Positions 25,685 through 33,848 of a DNA stretch of 64,000 nt are shown here, piece after piece. Each line of letters starts with the position of its first letter. The first letter of the stretch is position 1. The translations under genes and the position numbers were made by a program. The notes under the pieces are model-generated. The model did not search any database, was not told the DNA's origin, and saw nothing but the letters and a program-made list of their open reading frames with translations. Origin of the DNA: Opitutia bacterium (lineage in GTDB: Bacteria > Verrucomicrobiota > Verrucomicrobiia > Opitutales > Opitutaceae); NCBI GenBank assembly GCA_016190985.1, contig JACPPI010000018.1:114900-178899 (forward strand). The letters run 5' to 3'.

Positions 25685-25756
25685 GGTGGAACGCGTTGAC
25701 CCCAACGCGTTTCTGCCAAGGCGACCCTCAGCGCATTGGGGCCAATGCGCTCCACC
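25685..25756. repeat. GGTGGA...TCCACC bipartite palindromic element
   Basis: It contains two perfect hairpins, AACGCGTTG-ACCC-CAACGCGTT and GCGCATTGG-GG-CCAATGCGC, inside GGTGGA/TCCACC ends. It is preceded by GGCTTGG, as are the related elements at 26104 and 63678. It lies between the cyclase fusion and rpmG. Confidence 0.7.
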
Positions 25757-25832
25757 TTTCGCCCGGCAAAACTTTTAGATTGCGCGCCGGGGAGGCCGGG
25801 CCTTTCTTTCGGCCCTTCCAATCCTCTCAACC

Positions 25833-25997
25833 ATGCAAGAAACCGTAACCTTGGAGTGCACCGAAGCCCGCAAAGAGGGCAAACCGCCGTCCCGCTATCT
25901 CACCAAGCGGAACAAGAAGACCGTGACCGAGCGCATCGAGAAGAAGAAATACAATCCCTTCCTCAAGCGCCACACGCTGCACAAGGAGATCAAGTAA
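25833..25997 (+). CDS. rpmG: 50S ribosomal protein L33
   Basis: This 54-residue basic protein reads [20 protein letters not shown], then [20 protein letters not shown] and [14 protein letters not shown]. The [13 protein letters not shown] segment is diagnostic of bacterial L33. Only one Cys is present, so this is the zinc-free form. L33 sits near the E site of the large subunit. A strong terminator follows at 26069-26097. The ATG at 25833 follows a CTCTCAACC stretch and no clear ribosome site. It is flanked by palindromic elements on both sides. Confidence 0.93.
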   Translation: MQETVTLECTEARKEGKPPSRYLTKRNKKTVTERIEKKKYNPFLKRHTLHKEIK

Positions 25998-26010
25998 GGG
26001 CGTTGGTTTC

Positions 26011-26059
26011 TGTGGGAGCGTGCTCGCACGCGACAGTCGCGACCAAGGTCGCTCCCACA
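26011..26059. repeat. REP-like element, GTGGGAGCG family, copy 1
   Basis: The ends TGTGGGAGCG and CGCTCCCACA form an inverted repeat around TGCTCGCACGCGACAGTCGC and GACCAAGGT. The copy at 63779-63827 differs at only a few positions and has the same orientation. The sequence resembles REP elements known from Pseudomonas and Xanthomonas. Confidence 0.8.
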
Positions 26060-26068
26060 AAATAATGC

Positions 26069-26097
26069 AGGCCGGTTCCTCGCGGACCGGCCTTTTG
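26069..26097 (+). terminator. Intrinsic terminator after rpmG
   Basis: A perfect AGGCCGGT / ACCGGCCT stem with a nine-base loop is followed by TTTT and GCTT. It ends transcription from rpmG and insulates the convergent gene at 26167. Confidence 0.75.
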
Positions 26098-26103
26098 CTT
26101 GGG

Positions 26104-26162
26104 GGTGGAGCCCGACCTCCGGGCGGGCTTACAGCGAACGCGTCCGGAGACCGCGTTCCACC
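26104..26162. repeat. GGTGGA...TCCACC bipartite palindromic element
   Basis: It contains GCCCGACCTCCGGGCGGGC and GAACGCGTCCGGAGACCGCG hairpins bounded by GGTGGA and TCCACC. The same GAACGCGTCCGGAG string recurs at about 61719 in the element between the first P-II gene and amtB. Confidence 0.65.
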
Positions 26163-26166
26163 ATGA

Positions 26167-26418
26167 TTATTTCTTGTCCTCGGCCGGCGTGCCGGCCAGC
26201 TGCGCGCGGCGGGCGGCCCGCCAGCTGTCGCGGTGCTTGCGGATCCAGTCGAGCAGGGCGCGCTCAAAGCCGATGTCGTAGCCGAGGCGCTCGGACTCGA
26301 TCCACTTGTGCTTCAGGATCTCCTCCCGTTCCGCCAAAAATTCCTGATAAAGGCTGGACTGCTTGACGAAGTCGCGGCTGCCGGTGGTCTCGGTGGGGGA
26401 GGACATCGTGGCTGGCAT
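26167..26418 (-). CDS. Conserved hypothetical protein
   Basis: This 83-residue, highly charged, probably alpha-helical protein has the core FVKQSSLYQEFLAEREEILK, HKWIESERLGYDIGFERALL and DWIRKHRDSWRAARR. The core looks strongly conserved but no named domain was recognised. The start at 26418 is chosen because GAGG lies six bases before that ATG; starts at 26436 and 26406 are also open. It is convergent with rpmG. A divergence-type spacer of 122 bp separates it from the Mrp gene on the same strand. No function is proposed. Confidence 0.65.
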   Translation of the reverse strand: MPATMSSPTETTGSRDFVKQSSLYQEFLAEREEILKHKWIESERLGYDIGFERALLDWIRKHRDSWRAARRAQLAGTPAEDKK

Positions 26419-26540
26419 GGCGATCCTCAGCGACAACCCGGGCCGCGCCCGGTTTGCATCGTCGGCAGTTGAGGGCGGTCCGGTTGCTGGATCATGGGCA
26501 GGAACCTAGATGTTTCGTCGCGCCGGTGTCAACCAGCCGC

Positions 26541-27599
26541 TCACACCTTGAGCCGGACGAGGAGCGCGGTGGCGATGTCGCGGAAGACCTGCGCCGGTCT
26601 GCTGTCGGGGGCGTTGATGGTGACCGGGTGGCCGGTGTCGCCGCCGGCCCGGATCTCGGGGAAAAGCGGCACCTGCCCGAGCAGGGTGGTGCCCAGCAGC
26701 TCGGCCGTGGTGGCGCCGCCGCCGTCGCCGAAAAGCGACTGGCGGTTGCCGTTGGCGTCCTCGAACCAGCTCATGTTCTCGGCCACGCCGAGGAGCGGGA
26801 CATTGACCTTCTGGAACATGAGGCCGCCTTTGCGCGCGATGTTGGTCGCGGCGGTCTGGGGGGTCGTGACGATGATCGCGCCGTCCAGCGGGAGCGTCTG
26901 GACGAGGGAAAGCTGGGCGTCGCCGGTGCCGGGCGGCAGGTCGATGAGCAACACGTCCAACTCGCCCCATTTCACGTTTTGGACGAACTGCTGGATGGTC
27001 TTCATGATCATCGGGCCGCGCCAGACGACCGGGGTGTTGTCGTCCACGAGGAAGCCCATGGACATGACCTTCACGCCGAAGCGCTCCAGCGGCACCAGCG
27101 ACTCGCCGTCGATCTCCGGGCGGCCCTGCAGGCCCATCATGAGCGGCACGGAGGGGCCGTAGATGTCGCAATCCATCAGACCGACGCGGCCCGGGCGGCC
27201 GCGTTTTTCGAGGATTTGCGCGAGGGCGCAGGCGAGGTTGACCGCAAAGGTGGATTTGCCCACGCCGCCCTTGCCCGAGGCGATGGCGACGGAGTGCTTG
27301 AGGCCGGCGGGCGCGGCGCCGGTGGCTCCGCCCGCGCCGCCGGCGGGCGGGGCCTTGGCGGCGGAGACGGCCAGCTCGATGATCACGTCCTTCACGCCAG
27401 GCAGCGCGCGCAGGCATTTCTCGATCTCGGCCTTGAGCGTCGTCGGCGCCTTCGGGTCCGAGGTCGTGATGGCCACGGCGACCTGGGCGGTGCCGTCCAC
27501 AAAGGTCGCCGAGCGCACAAGCCCGAAAGAGACGATGTCGCGGCTGAATCCGGGATACTTTACCTGCTTGAGGGCTTCCTTGATGGTGTCGGCGGTCAC
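26541..27599 (-). CDS. Mrp/NBP35-family iron-sulfur cluster carrier ATPase
   Basis: This 352-residue protein has an N-terminal MIP18/DUF59 domain (EALKQVKYPGFSRDIVSFGL). A P-loop ATPase domain follows with the deviant Walker motif ASGKGGVGKSTFAVNLA and LLIDLPPGTGDAQLS. Mrp/ApbC proteins bind and deliver Fe-S clusters to apo-proteins in the cytosol. The canonical C-terminal CXXC is not visible; the sequence near the usual place is ENMSWFEDANGNRQSLFG, so the common Cys pair appears replaced. That loss is seen directly, but its effect is unclear. The start is GTG at 27599. It is divergent from the TolB-like gene. Confidence 0.88.
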   Translation of the reverse strand: MTADTIKEALKQVKYPGFSRDIVSFGLVRSATFVDGTAQVAVAITTSDPKAPTTLKAEIEKCLRALPGVKDVIIELAVSAAKAPPAGGAGGATGAAPAGLKHSVAIASGKGGVGKSTFAVNLACALAQILEKRGRPGRVGLMDCDIYGPSVPLMMGLQGRPEIDGESLVPLERFGVKVMSMGFLVDDNTPVVWRGPMIMKTIQQFVQNVKWGELDVLLIDLPPGTGDAQLSLVQTLPLDGAIIVTTPQTAATNIARKGGLMFQKVNVPLLGVAENMSWFEDANGNRQSLFGDGGGATTAELLGTTLLGQVPLFPEIRAGGDTGHPVTINAPDSRPAQVFRDIATALLVRLKV

Positions 27600-27712
27600 G
27601 GTGTGAATGAAAATGGCTTGGAAAAGAGTGGGCTTTGACCTTGTGAGTAGGCTGCCGGGAGTAAAACAAAAACCGGCCGCGATCTTCCCCCATCAATTCC
27701 GGACCCATCCTC

Positions 27713-28897
27713 ATGCAGAACGCCTTTCGCCTCCTCCTTGGCCTCGCGCTCGCCGCGCCGCTCTTCGCCCAGCGTGAAATCGGCATCGTCGATGTCAACG
27801 CCGACACCCAGACCACCGCGATCACACTCAGCTCGTCGTCGCCGGAGCTGCAAAACCTCGCGCTGAAGGCCTTCGGCGCCCACGGCCGCTACCGGCTGGT
27901 CGCGAGCGGCGGCGCGTTCAACCTTGCCTTCACCCCGGCCGGCGCCAGCCAGGTCACCGTCGCCATCACCAAAGGCAGCGCCGGCACGCCGGTGCACACC
28001 GAGACGGTCTCGGGCGCGAACCTGCGCAACGCCCTGCTGCGCGCCGCCGACGTGGCCGTGACCAAGACGAGCGGGCTGCGCGGCTTTTTCGCCGGGCGGC
28101 TGGCGTTTGTCGGCGAGACGACCGGCAAGACCGAGATCTACACCTCCGATGTCTTTTTCGGCGACGTGCTCCGCTGGACCGCCGACGGCAAGCAGACGAT
28201 GAGCCCGCGCTGGTCGCCCGACGGCTCGAAGATCATCTTCACCAGCTACCGCACCAGCTTTCCCGACATCTACATCCTTGAGCTGACCAACCGCCGCATT
28301 TCCCTGCTCGCGAGTTTCAAGGGCACGAACAGCGGCGGCTGCTACAGCCCCGACGGCTCGCGCGTCGCCATGGTGCTCTCCGGCGAGGGCAATCCCGAGG
28401 TCTACGTCGGCAACGCCCAGGGCCGGCAGATCCGCCGGCTGACCAACAACCAGGCGGTCGAGGCCTCGCCCTCGTGGTCGCCCGACGGTTCGCGTCTTGT
28501 CTTCACCTCCGATGTCATCGCCACGGGGCGGCCGCAGCTTCAGATCATGTCCGCCAACGGCGGCGCGATGACCCGCCTGGTGACAGGGTTCAACTACTGC
28601 GCCGAGCCGGTCTGGAGCGCCGCCAATCCGAACAAGATCGCGTTCACCGCCGCCCAAGGGCGCGGTTTCCAGGTGGCCGTCTACGACCTGGCGAGCGGGA
28701 AGGGCGCCGTGGTCTCCAAAGCTCCGACCGACGCCATCGAGCCCGTCTGGATGGCTGATGGCCGCCACGTCATCTGCACTTTCCGCGCCGCCAACACCCG
28801 CAGCCTCTGGCTGCTCGACACCGAGTCCGGCAAGGCCACGCGCCTGAGCCCGACCTCGCTCGGCAACGCCTCCGGCGCGGCCTACCTCGCGCCGTAA
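27713..28897 (+). CDS. TolB-like periplasmic beta-propeller protein
   Basis: This 394-residue protein has a signal peptide (MQNAFRLLLGLALAAPLFAQ). A TolB N-terminal-type domain follows, and then at least five WD40-like propeller blades containing the PD40 motif (SPRWSPDGSKIIFTSYRTSF, GCYSPDGSRVAMVLSGEGNP, SPSWSPDGSRLVFTSD, EPVWSAANPNKIAFT). TolB is the periplasmic part of the Tol-Pal envelope system, but no tolA, tolQ, tolR or pal gene is nearby. It ends three bases before the ymdB-like gene, suggesting co-transcription. Confidence 0.85.
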   Translation: MQNAFRLLLGLALAAPLFAQREIGIVDVNADTQTTAITLSSSSPELQNLALKAFGAHGRYRLVASGGAFNLAFTPAGASQVTVAITKGSAGTPVHTETVSGANLRNALLRAADVAVTKTSGLRGFFAGRLAFVGETTGKTEIYTSDVFFGDVLRWTADGKQTMSPRWSPDGSKIIFTSYRTSFPDIYILELTNRRISLLASFKGTNSGGCYSPDGSRVAMVLSGEGNPEVYVGNAQGRQIRRLTNNQAVEASPSWSPDGSRLVFTSDVIATGRPQLQIMSANGGAMTRLVTGFNYCAEPVWSAANPNKIAFTAAQGRGFQVAVYDLASGKGAVVSKAPTDAIEPVWMADGRHVICTFRAANTRSLWLLDTESGKATRLSPTSLGNASGAAYLAP

Positions 28898-28900
28898 TTC

Positions 28901-29677
28901 ATGAGGCTCCTCTTCATCGGCGACATCGTCGGCAAGCCGGGTCGCGAGATCGTCGGCGCGCTGGCGCCGAAGATCCGCGCCGAGCGGGGCATCGATTTTG
29001 TCGTCGCCAACGGTGAGAACGCCGCGGCCGGCGCCGGCATCACCGGCGCCATATGCAAATCGCTGCTCGAGGCGGGCGTGGACGTCATCACGCTGGGCGA
29101 CCACGTGTGGGACCAGAAGGGCTTTGAGAACGAGATCACGACGCTCGACCGCGTCTGCCGGCCCGCCAACCTGCCGGCGGGCAATCCGGGGCGCGACCAC
29201 GTCATCGTGGAGAAAAACGGCTTCCGGTTGCTCGTCTTCACCGTGCTGGGGCGGAGCTTCATGGGGCTGAAGGCCGAATGTCCGTTCCTCGAAGCGGACG
29301 CGATGCTCAAAAGACTCGCCGGACAGTTCGATGGCGCGCTGGTCGAGATCCATGCCGAGGCCACATCTGAGAAACAGGCGTTGGGCTGGCACCTCGATGG
29401 GCGTGCGACCGCCGTGCTGGGCACGCATACCCACGTCGCCACGGCCGATGCCTCGCTGCTGCGCAGGCAGACGGCCTTCATGTGCGATGTGGGCATGACC
29501 GGTCCGCACGAATCAGTGCTCGGCCGTGAGATCGAGCCCGTCGTCGGCCGGTTCCTCGACGGCCTGCCGCGTCGCTTCGAGGTGGCGACAGGCGATGTCC
29601 GCCTGTCGGCCGCTCTTGTCGCCTTCGCGAAATCTGGTCGCGCCGAGGGCATCGAATGGCTAAGTTTTACAACCTGA
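28901..29677 (+). CDS. YmdB-family metallophosphoesterase (TIGR00282)
   Basis: This 258-residue calcineurin-like phosphoesterase has the metal-binding motifs FIGDIVGKPGREIV, VVANGENAAAGAGI, TLGDHVWDQKGF, VEIHAEATSEKQALG and GTHTHVATADA, all intact. The Bacillus and Deinococcus relatives hydrolyse 2',3'-cyclic nucleotides. It follows the TolB-like gene with a three-base gap. The role in this organism is not indicated by its neighbours. A dispersed ATGGCCACAAAGAGGCACAA element begins right after its stop. Confidence 0.9.
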   Translation: MRLLFIGDIVGKPGREIVGALAPKIRAERGIDFVVANGENAAAGAGITGAICKSLLEAGVDVITLGDHVWDQKGFENEITTLDRVCRPANLPAGNPGRDHVIVEKNGFRLLVFTVLGRSFMGLKAECPFLEADAMLKRLAGQFDGALVEIHAEATSEKQALGWHLDGRATAVLGTHTHVATADASLLRRQTAFMCDVGMTGPHESVLGREIEPVVGRFLDGLPRRFEVATGDVRLSAALVAFAKSGRAEGIEWLSFTT

Positions 29678-29678
29678 T

Positions 29679-29707
29679 GGCCACAAAGAGGCACAAGAAT
29701 CCACGAA
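29679..29707. repeat. Dispersed GGCCACAAA element, left copy beside the LmbE-like gene
   Basis: The sequence TGGCCACAAAGAGGCACAAG faces an inverted relative at 30716-30743 (TTTTTGTGTCTCTTGGCGTC then TTTTTGTGG). The two copies frame the deacetylase gene. This is a type of AT-richer spacer element common in Verrucomicrobiota. Confidence 0.5.
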
Positions 29708-29777
29708 AAAGAAAGGCACCGGTCTTCTCTGGCTCTTTTTGTGAATTATCGCGCCTTTTCGTGGCTAGATTTGCTCC

Positions 29778-30620
29778 ATGAAACTCTCGTCGCCCGCCGC
29801 CGACATCTATGTGCCCGATGGCCGGCCGCTCGTGGCGGCGTTGCGCCGCACGACCCACCTCTGTCTGGCGGCGCACCAGGACGACATCGAGATCCTCGCC
29901 TACCACGGCATCAGGGCGGGATTCGCCAAGCGCACATTCACGGGCGTGGTCATCACGGATGGTGGCGGCAGCCCGCGCGCCGGACACTTTGCGCGCCACA
30001 CCGACGAGCAGATGAAGGCGGTCCGCCGCGCCGAGCAGCGCCGGGCCGCGCGGCTCGGCCATTACGCCGTCCAGCTCCAACTCGCGCATCCCAGCGCGGC
30101 GGTCAAGGATCCGCGCCGCATGGAAGTCGTGGCCGACTTGGTGGCGATCCTCCGCGCCACGACGCCCGATGTGGTCTACCTGCACAATCCCGCCGACAAA
30201 CACGACACCCATGTCGCCTGTTTCTGGCGCAGCCTTGAGGCGTTGCGCGTGCTGCCGGCCCGGCTCCGGCCCAAGGCCGTCTACGGTTGCGAGGTCTGGC
30301 GCAACCTCGACTGGCTGCCCGATGCCGACAAGGTCGGGCTCGACGACTCGGCCAATCCCAAGCTCGCGGCGAAGCTCATCGGCGCGTTCCAGTCGCAGAT
30401 CGCCGGCGGCAAGCGCTACGATCTGGCCATCGCCGGGCGGCGCCTCGCCAACGCCACCTTCCACGCCTCGCACGCCACCGACCGCGCCACGGCGCTGACC
30501 TGGGCCATGGACCTCACGCCGCTCGTGGCCAGCCCGCGCCGCAACGTGGAAAAATACACCCTGGCCTACATCGACCGCCTCCGCTCCGACGTCGCTTCGC
30601 GGCTGCGACGGTTTATGTAA
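29778..30620 (+). CDS. PIG-L/LmbE-family deacetylase
   Basis: This 280-residue protein has the zinc-binding motif LAAHQDDIEILAYHG (variant of AHPDDE) and the second motif YLHNPADKHDTHVACF (HDxH). Family members remove N-acetyl groups from GlcNAc-linked substrates such as those in GPI, mycothiol and bacillithiol pathways. The substrate here is unknown; no glycosyltransferase or thiol-biosynthesis gene is adjacent. It is transcriptionally isolated and framed by an inverted pair of dispersed GGCCACAAA elements, which could reflect mobilisation of the gene. Confidence 0.87.
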   Translation: MKLSSPAADIYVPDGRPLVAALRRTTHLCLAAHQDDIEILAYHGIRAGFAKRTFTGVVITDGGGSPRAGHFARHTDEQMKAVRRAEQRRAARLGHYAVQLQLAHPSAAVKDPRRMEVVADLVAILRATTPDVVYLHNPADKHDTHVACFWRSLEALRVLPARLRPKAVYGCEVWRNLDWLPDADKVGLDDSANPKLAAKLIGAFQSQIAGGKRYDLAIAGRRLANATFHASHATDRATALTWAMDLTPLVASPRRNVEKYTLAYIDRLRSDVASRLRRFM

Positions 30621-30668
30621 GACCGGAGCACTCGCGGAAACGCGGAAGTGCGGAGTGCTCCCGCGTTG

Positions 30669-30695
30669 GTCATTCTTCGCTGCGCTCAGAATGAC
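30669..30695. repeat. GTCATTCT...AGAATGAC palindrome
   Basis: This is a 27-base near-palindrome with centre TCGCTGCGCTC. A related copy in the opposite orientation (GTCATCCTGAGCGCAGCGAA+GGAT) is at 38324-38347. An eight-base inverted repeat GGAGCACT/AGTGCTCC lies just upstream (30625-30661). Confidence 0.6.
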
Positions 30696-30715
30696 AGATA
30701 TCACTGGGCTGGATT

Positions 30716-30743
30716 TTTGTGTCTCTTGGCGTCTTTTTGTGGC
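30716..30743. repeat. Dispersed GGCCACAAA element, right copy
   Basis: The reverse complement begins GGCCACAAAAAGACGCCAAG and continues AGACACAAA, matching the left copy at 29679 in opposite orientation. Confidence 0.5.
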
Positions 30744-30754
30744 CAAATCTTCCC

Positions 30755-31168
30755 ATGGTCAAAAGCACCGGCATCTATCAGGGCGGACTCAACTGCCAGC
30801 TCACCCACGGCCCCTCGGGCCAGCAATTCGACACCGACGCGCCGAAGGACAACCACGGCCGCGGTCTCGCGTTTTCGCCGACGGACCTGACCACCGCCTC
30901 GTTTGGCGCGTGCATGGTCACGACCATGGCGATCGCGGCGCGGACCAAGCTTGGTTTCGACATTTCCGGCGCGAAGTGGGAGGTGACCAAGGAAATGTCG
31001 ACCGACGCCCCCCGCCGCATCGTGCGGATGACGGCGACCGTGTGGCTCCCCATTCCCAAGGCCAAGGATCCGGAAGGCGTTCTCGAAAAAGCCGCGCTCA
31101 ACTGCCCGGTGCACCACAGCCTGCACCCGTCGATCAAGCGGCCGGTGACCTTCCACTGGGCCGGATGA
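30755..31168 (+). CDS. OsmC-family peroxide-reducing protein
   Basis: This 137-residue OsmC/Ohr fold protein carries both catalytic cysteines, in TASFGACMVTTMAIAAR and ALNCPVHHSLHPS. These proteins reduce organic or inorganic peroxides with a Cys pair, in the cytoplasm. The segment RIVRMTATVWLPIPK forms the central sheet. The ATG at 30755 is taken as the start because the longer frame would begin inside a dispersed repeat. It is an isolated gene, and no regulator such as OhrR is seen nearby. Confidence 0.88.
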   Translation: MVKSTGIYQGGLNCQLTHGPSGQQFDTDAPKDNHGRGLAFSPTDLTTASFGACMVTTMAIAARTKLGFDISGAKWEVTKEMSTDAPRRIVRMTATVWLPIPKAKDPEGVLEKAALNCPVHHSLHPSIKRPVTFHWAG

Positions 31169-31339
31169 ACTGGTGTGGCGAAATCCAGCACGAACGATTG
31201 CGGCTTCTGAATTTGCATTAACCCTGAGCCACCATCTGCGCCCGTCGGCCGATAAGTCCGTCTCTTCCGCTGAACGGATGGAGTGGAAACCCGGGAAACC
31301 CGCTGTTGACCAGGGAGGCGCGGCAGGTAGCTTTCGGGC

Positions 31340-31552
31340 ATGAAGGCAGTCGAGTTCACCACTGAGCTGAGCGGGAAGGCGGTTCTCGTCATTCCGCAGG
31401 ATGCTGCGGCGCGTCTACCCAAGGCGGGCAAGGCAAGGGTCATTGTCTTGACGGGCGAACAAAGCGAGGACGCGGACTGGCAGCAGGGGGCTTACCAGCA
31501 ATTCCTGCGTGAGGATCCGCCGGAGGATGCCGTCTACGACAAGCTGCGTTAG
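31340..31552 (+). CDS. Putative antitoxin of a MazF/PemK-type module
   Basis: This 70-residue protein has an N-terminal beta-rich part (MKAVEFTTELSGKAVLVIPQ) and an acidic C-terminus (DWQQGAYQQFLREDPPEDAV). This resembles small antitoxins in which the acidic tail blocks the toxin. Its stop is one base before the start of a MazF-like gene. No DNA-binding family could be named with confidence; the assignment depends on size, charge and position. Confidence 0.65.
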   Translation: MKAVEFTTELSGKAVLVIPQDAAARLPKAGKARVIVLTGEQSEDADWQQGAYQQFLREDPPEDAVYDKLR

Positions 31553-31553
31553 C

Positions 31554-31865
31554 ATGTTCGGCGAGGTCTATCTCTGCGAATTCCCATTCACTTCGGGGGC
31601 TCATAGCAAGATCCGACCAGCCTTGGTGTTGTTCGATCTCAAGGAGGATGCGGTCATCTGCCGGATTACATCCGTGCAGCGTTCGGGTCCCTTCGATGTG
31701 ACATTGGTCGGATGGCAGGCCGCAGGCTTGCTCAAGCCTTCAGTGGCCCGGATTGATTGCGTGGTCACGGCTGAAAAGACGATCTTCACGCGTCGGTTGG
31801 GCAAACTCACCCCGGACGATGCCGCCAGAGTGCGAGCGGTTTGGAATCAAACCATGAAGCTTTAA
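31554..31865 (+). CDS. MazF/PemK-type endoribonuclease toxin
   Basis: This 103-residue protein reads MFGEVYLCEFPFTSGAHSKI and then RPALVLFDLKEDAVICRITS, the standard MazF opening with the RPALVL strand. KLTPDDAARVRAVWNQ forms the usual C-terminal helix. MazF-like toxins cut mRNA at short motifs in a ribosome-independent way. The antitoxin gene ends one base upstream. A convergent gene ends four bases downstream. The cleavage motif cannot be deduced. Confidence 0.85.
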   Translation: MFGEVYLCEFPFTSGAHSKIRPALVLFDLKEDAVICRITSVQRSGPFDVTLVGWQAAGLLKPSVARIDCVVTAEKTIFTRRLGKLTPDDAARVRAVWNQTMKL

Positions 31866-31869
31866 GCCG

Positions 31870-32325
31870 TCACTTCACGGCGTTGTCGAAACGGTAGGTG
31901 CCGTTGAAGACGAGTTCAATGCCGTCGGCGCTGAGACGCACCTTGATTTTGCCCGCGGCTCCGTCGGTCCGCTCGGCATGGCCGGTGATCCGGCGGGGCT
32001 TGTTCTTGTGGTTGGTCCCCTCGCCGGTGAACTCGACCCGCTCCCCCCTGGCCAGGCGCTCGAGATCCGCCTGGGGCACGATGATGCTGACGCGTCCTGT
32101 TTCACTCCAAAAGAACCAGGGCCGGACCTTGGCCTCGTAGGTGGTGGTGAACCTGTCGCCGTCGCGCCGGAATTCCGCGGCGGTGAGCGTGACGCTGCCG
32201 ATGTAGATGGAGGTCTTCATCGGGGCGACCGTCACCGCATCCCAGTCGCCCGCGGGGCGCGTCGTGTCCGCGCGCGCCAGCGAGATCAGGCCGAGCAGTA
32301 GCAGAAGAGATGGCAACCGGAGCAT
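31870..32325 (-). CDS. Secreted hypothetical protein
   Basis: This 151-residue protein has a signal peptide (MLRLPSLLLLLGLISLARAD). The mature part is beta-rich with TTTYEAKVRPWFFWSETGRV, GTNHKNKPRRITGHAERTDG and a terminal ELVFNGTYRFDN. No domain was recognised. The start is set at the ATG at 32325 because the signal peptide begins there; the longer frame upstream is an artefact. It is convergent with the MazF-like gene and divergent from argH. Confidence 0.65.
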   Translation of the reverse strand: MLRLPSLLLLLGLISLARADTTRPAGDWDAVTVAPMKTSIYIGSVTLTAAEFRRDGDRFTTTYEAKVRPWFFWSETGRVSIIVPQADLERLARGERVEFTGEGTNHKNKPRRITGHAERTDGAAGKIKVRLSADGIELVFNGTYRFDNAVK

Positions 32326-32410
32326 GCGGCCAAGATGAAAGGGCCGGCGGCTCCCGCAACCCCCATTTCCGCGTTGCCAAGACCGGCGGCGGGCCGTTGC
32401 TTGGCCGTCT

Positions 32411-33811
32411 ATGGGAAAGCAGGCGCAAGCGACCTGGGGTGGGCGTTTCTCGGCGGGTCCCGCCGGGCTGATGCTGCGTTTCAGCGAGTCCGTCTCCTTC
32501 GACCGCCGCCTCGCGCCGTTCGATCTCGCGGGCAGCAAGGCGCACGCCGCCATGCTGGCGAAGGTCGGGCTCATCACCCGAAAGGAGCGCGACACCATCC
32601 AGCGCGGCCTCGACGCCATCGGCCGCGAGATCGCCGCCGGCAAATTCAAGTGGCAGACCCGGCTCGAGGACGTGCACATGAACATCGAGCAGGCGCTGAC
32701 CCGGCGCGTGCCCGCCGCCGCCAAGCTGCACACCGCGCGCAGCCGCAACGACCAGGTCGCTACCGACATGCGGCTCTGGTTCAAGGCCTCCTGCGCGGAG
32801 CTTATCGGCAAGATCGCCGCCGCCCAGCGCGCCATCCTCAAGGTGGCGGCGAAGCACCGCGACGTGCTCATCCCCGGCTACACGCACCTCCAGCGGGCGC
32901 AGCCGGTGTTCCTCGCGCACCACCTGTTCGCCTACCTCGAGATGTTGCAGCGCGATGCCGGGCGCTTCGCCGCCGTGGCCGACCACGCCAACTGGTGCCC
33001 GCTCGGTTCCGGCGCCATCGCCGGCACGACGCTGCCGATCGACCGGGAGCTCACCGCCAGGGCGCTCGGGTTTGTCGACGCCGCCGGGCGGCCACGCGTC
33101 ACGCAGAACAGCATGGACGCGGTGAGCGACCGCGACGTGTTCATCGAGTTTGCGTCGGCCTGCGCGCTCACGGGCGTGCATTTCTCACGCATGGCGGAGG
33201 ACCTGATCCTCTGGTCCAGCCGGGAGTTCAATTTCCTCGGGCTGCCCGACGCCTTCTGCACCGGCTCCAGCCTGATGCCGCAGAAAAAAAATCCGGACTC
33301 GGCCGAGCTGCTGCGCGGCAAGTCGGCGCGACTCCAGGGCAACCTGCACACCCTGCTCGTGCTCGTGAAGGGCCTGCCGCTGACCTACAACCGGGACCTG
33401 CAGGAGGACAAGCCGCCGGTCTTCGACAGTCACGACCAGACGGCGCTGTGCCTGGAGGTGCTGGCGGGCATGTTCGCCGGGCTGAAAGTGAACCGCGCTT
33501 CCTGCGCGGCCGCCGTGGCTGACCCCGCGCTGCTGGCGACCGATCTCGCCGACTACCTCGTGCGCAAGGGTGTGGCCTTCCGCACGGCGCACCACGCGGT
33601 CGGAGCGGTCGTGAAGATGGCCGAGAGCAAGGGGGTCGCCCTGGACCGGTTGAGCCTCGCCGATGTCAGGACGGTGCATCCCACCTTTGGCCGCGATTGG
33701 ACCGGAGCGTTTGATCTGCGCAAGGCCATGGCCCGGCGCACCGGCACCGGCATGCCCGGACCCGCGCAGCTCGCCCGGCAGTTCACGCGCTGGCAGAAAC
33801 TGCTCGGGTAG
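32411..33811 (+). CDS. argH: Argininosuccinate lyase
   Basis: This 466-residue fumarase/aspartase-superfamily enzyme opens with [20 protein letters not shown]. It has [17 protein letters not shown], the loop TYLQ-like [16 protein letters not shown], and the signature [20 protein letters not shown] with the catalytic serine loop. It splits argininosuccinate into arginine and fumarate, the last step of arginine synthesis. No other arg gene is adjacent. It precedes mutL on the same strand, 37 bp apart. Confidence 0.95.
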   Translation: MGKQAQATWGGRFSAGPAGLMLRFSESVSFDRRLAPFDLAGSKAHAAMLAKVGLITRKERDTIQRGLDAIGREIAAGKFKWQTRLEDVHMNIEQALTRRVPAAAKLHTARSRNDQVATDMRLWFKASCAELIGKIAAAQRAILKVAAKHRDVLIPGYTHLQRAQPVFLAHHLFAYLEMLQRDAGRFAAVADHANWCPLGSGAIAGTTLPIDRELTARALGFVDAAGRPRVTQNSMDAVSDRDVFIEFASACALTGVHFSRMAEDLILWSSREFNFLGLPDAFCTGSSLMPQKKNPDSAELLRGKSARLQGNLHTLLVLVKGLPLTYNRDLQEDKPPVFDSHDQTALCLEVLAGMFAGLKVNRASCAAAVADPALLATDLADYLVRKGVAFRTAHHAVGAVVKMAESKGVALDRLSLADVRTVHPTFGRDWTGAFDLRKAMARRTGTGMPGPAQLARQFTRWQKLLG

Positions 33812-33848
33812 GCGGGGTCGCGCTTCCGCGATTTCCTCTTAGACGCTC

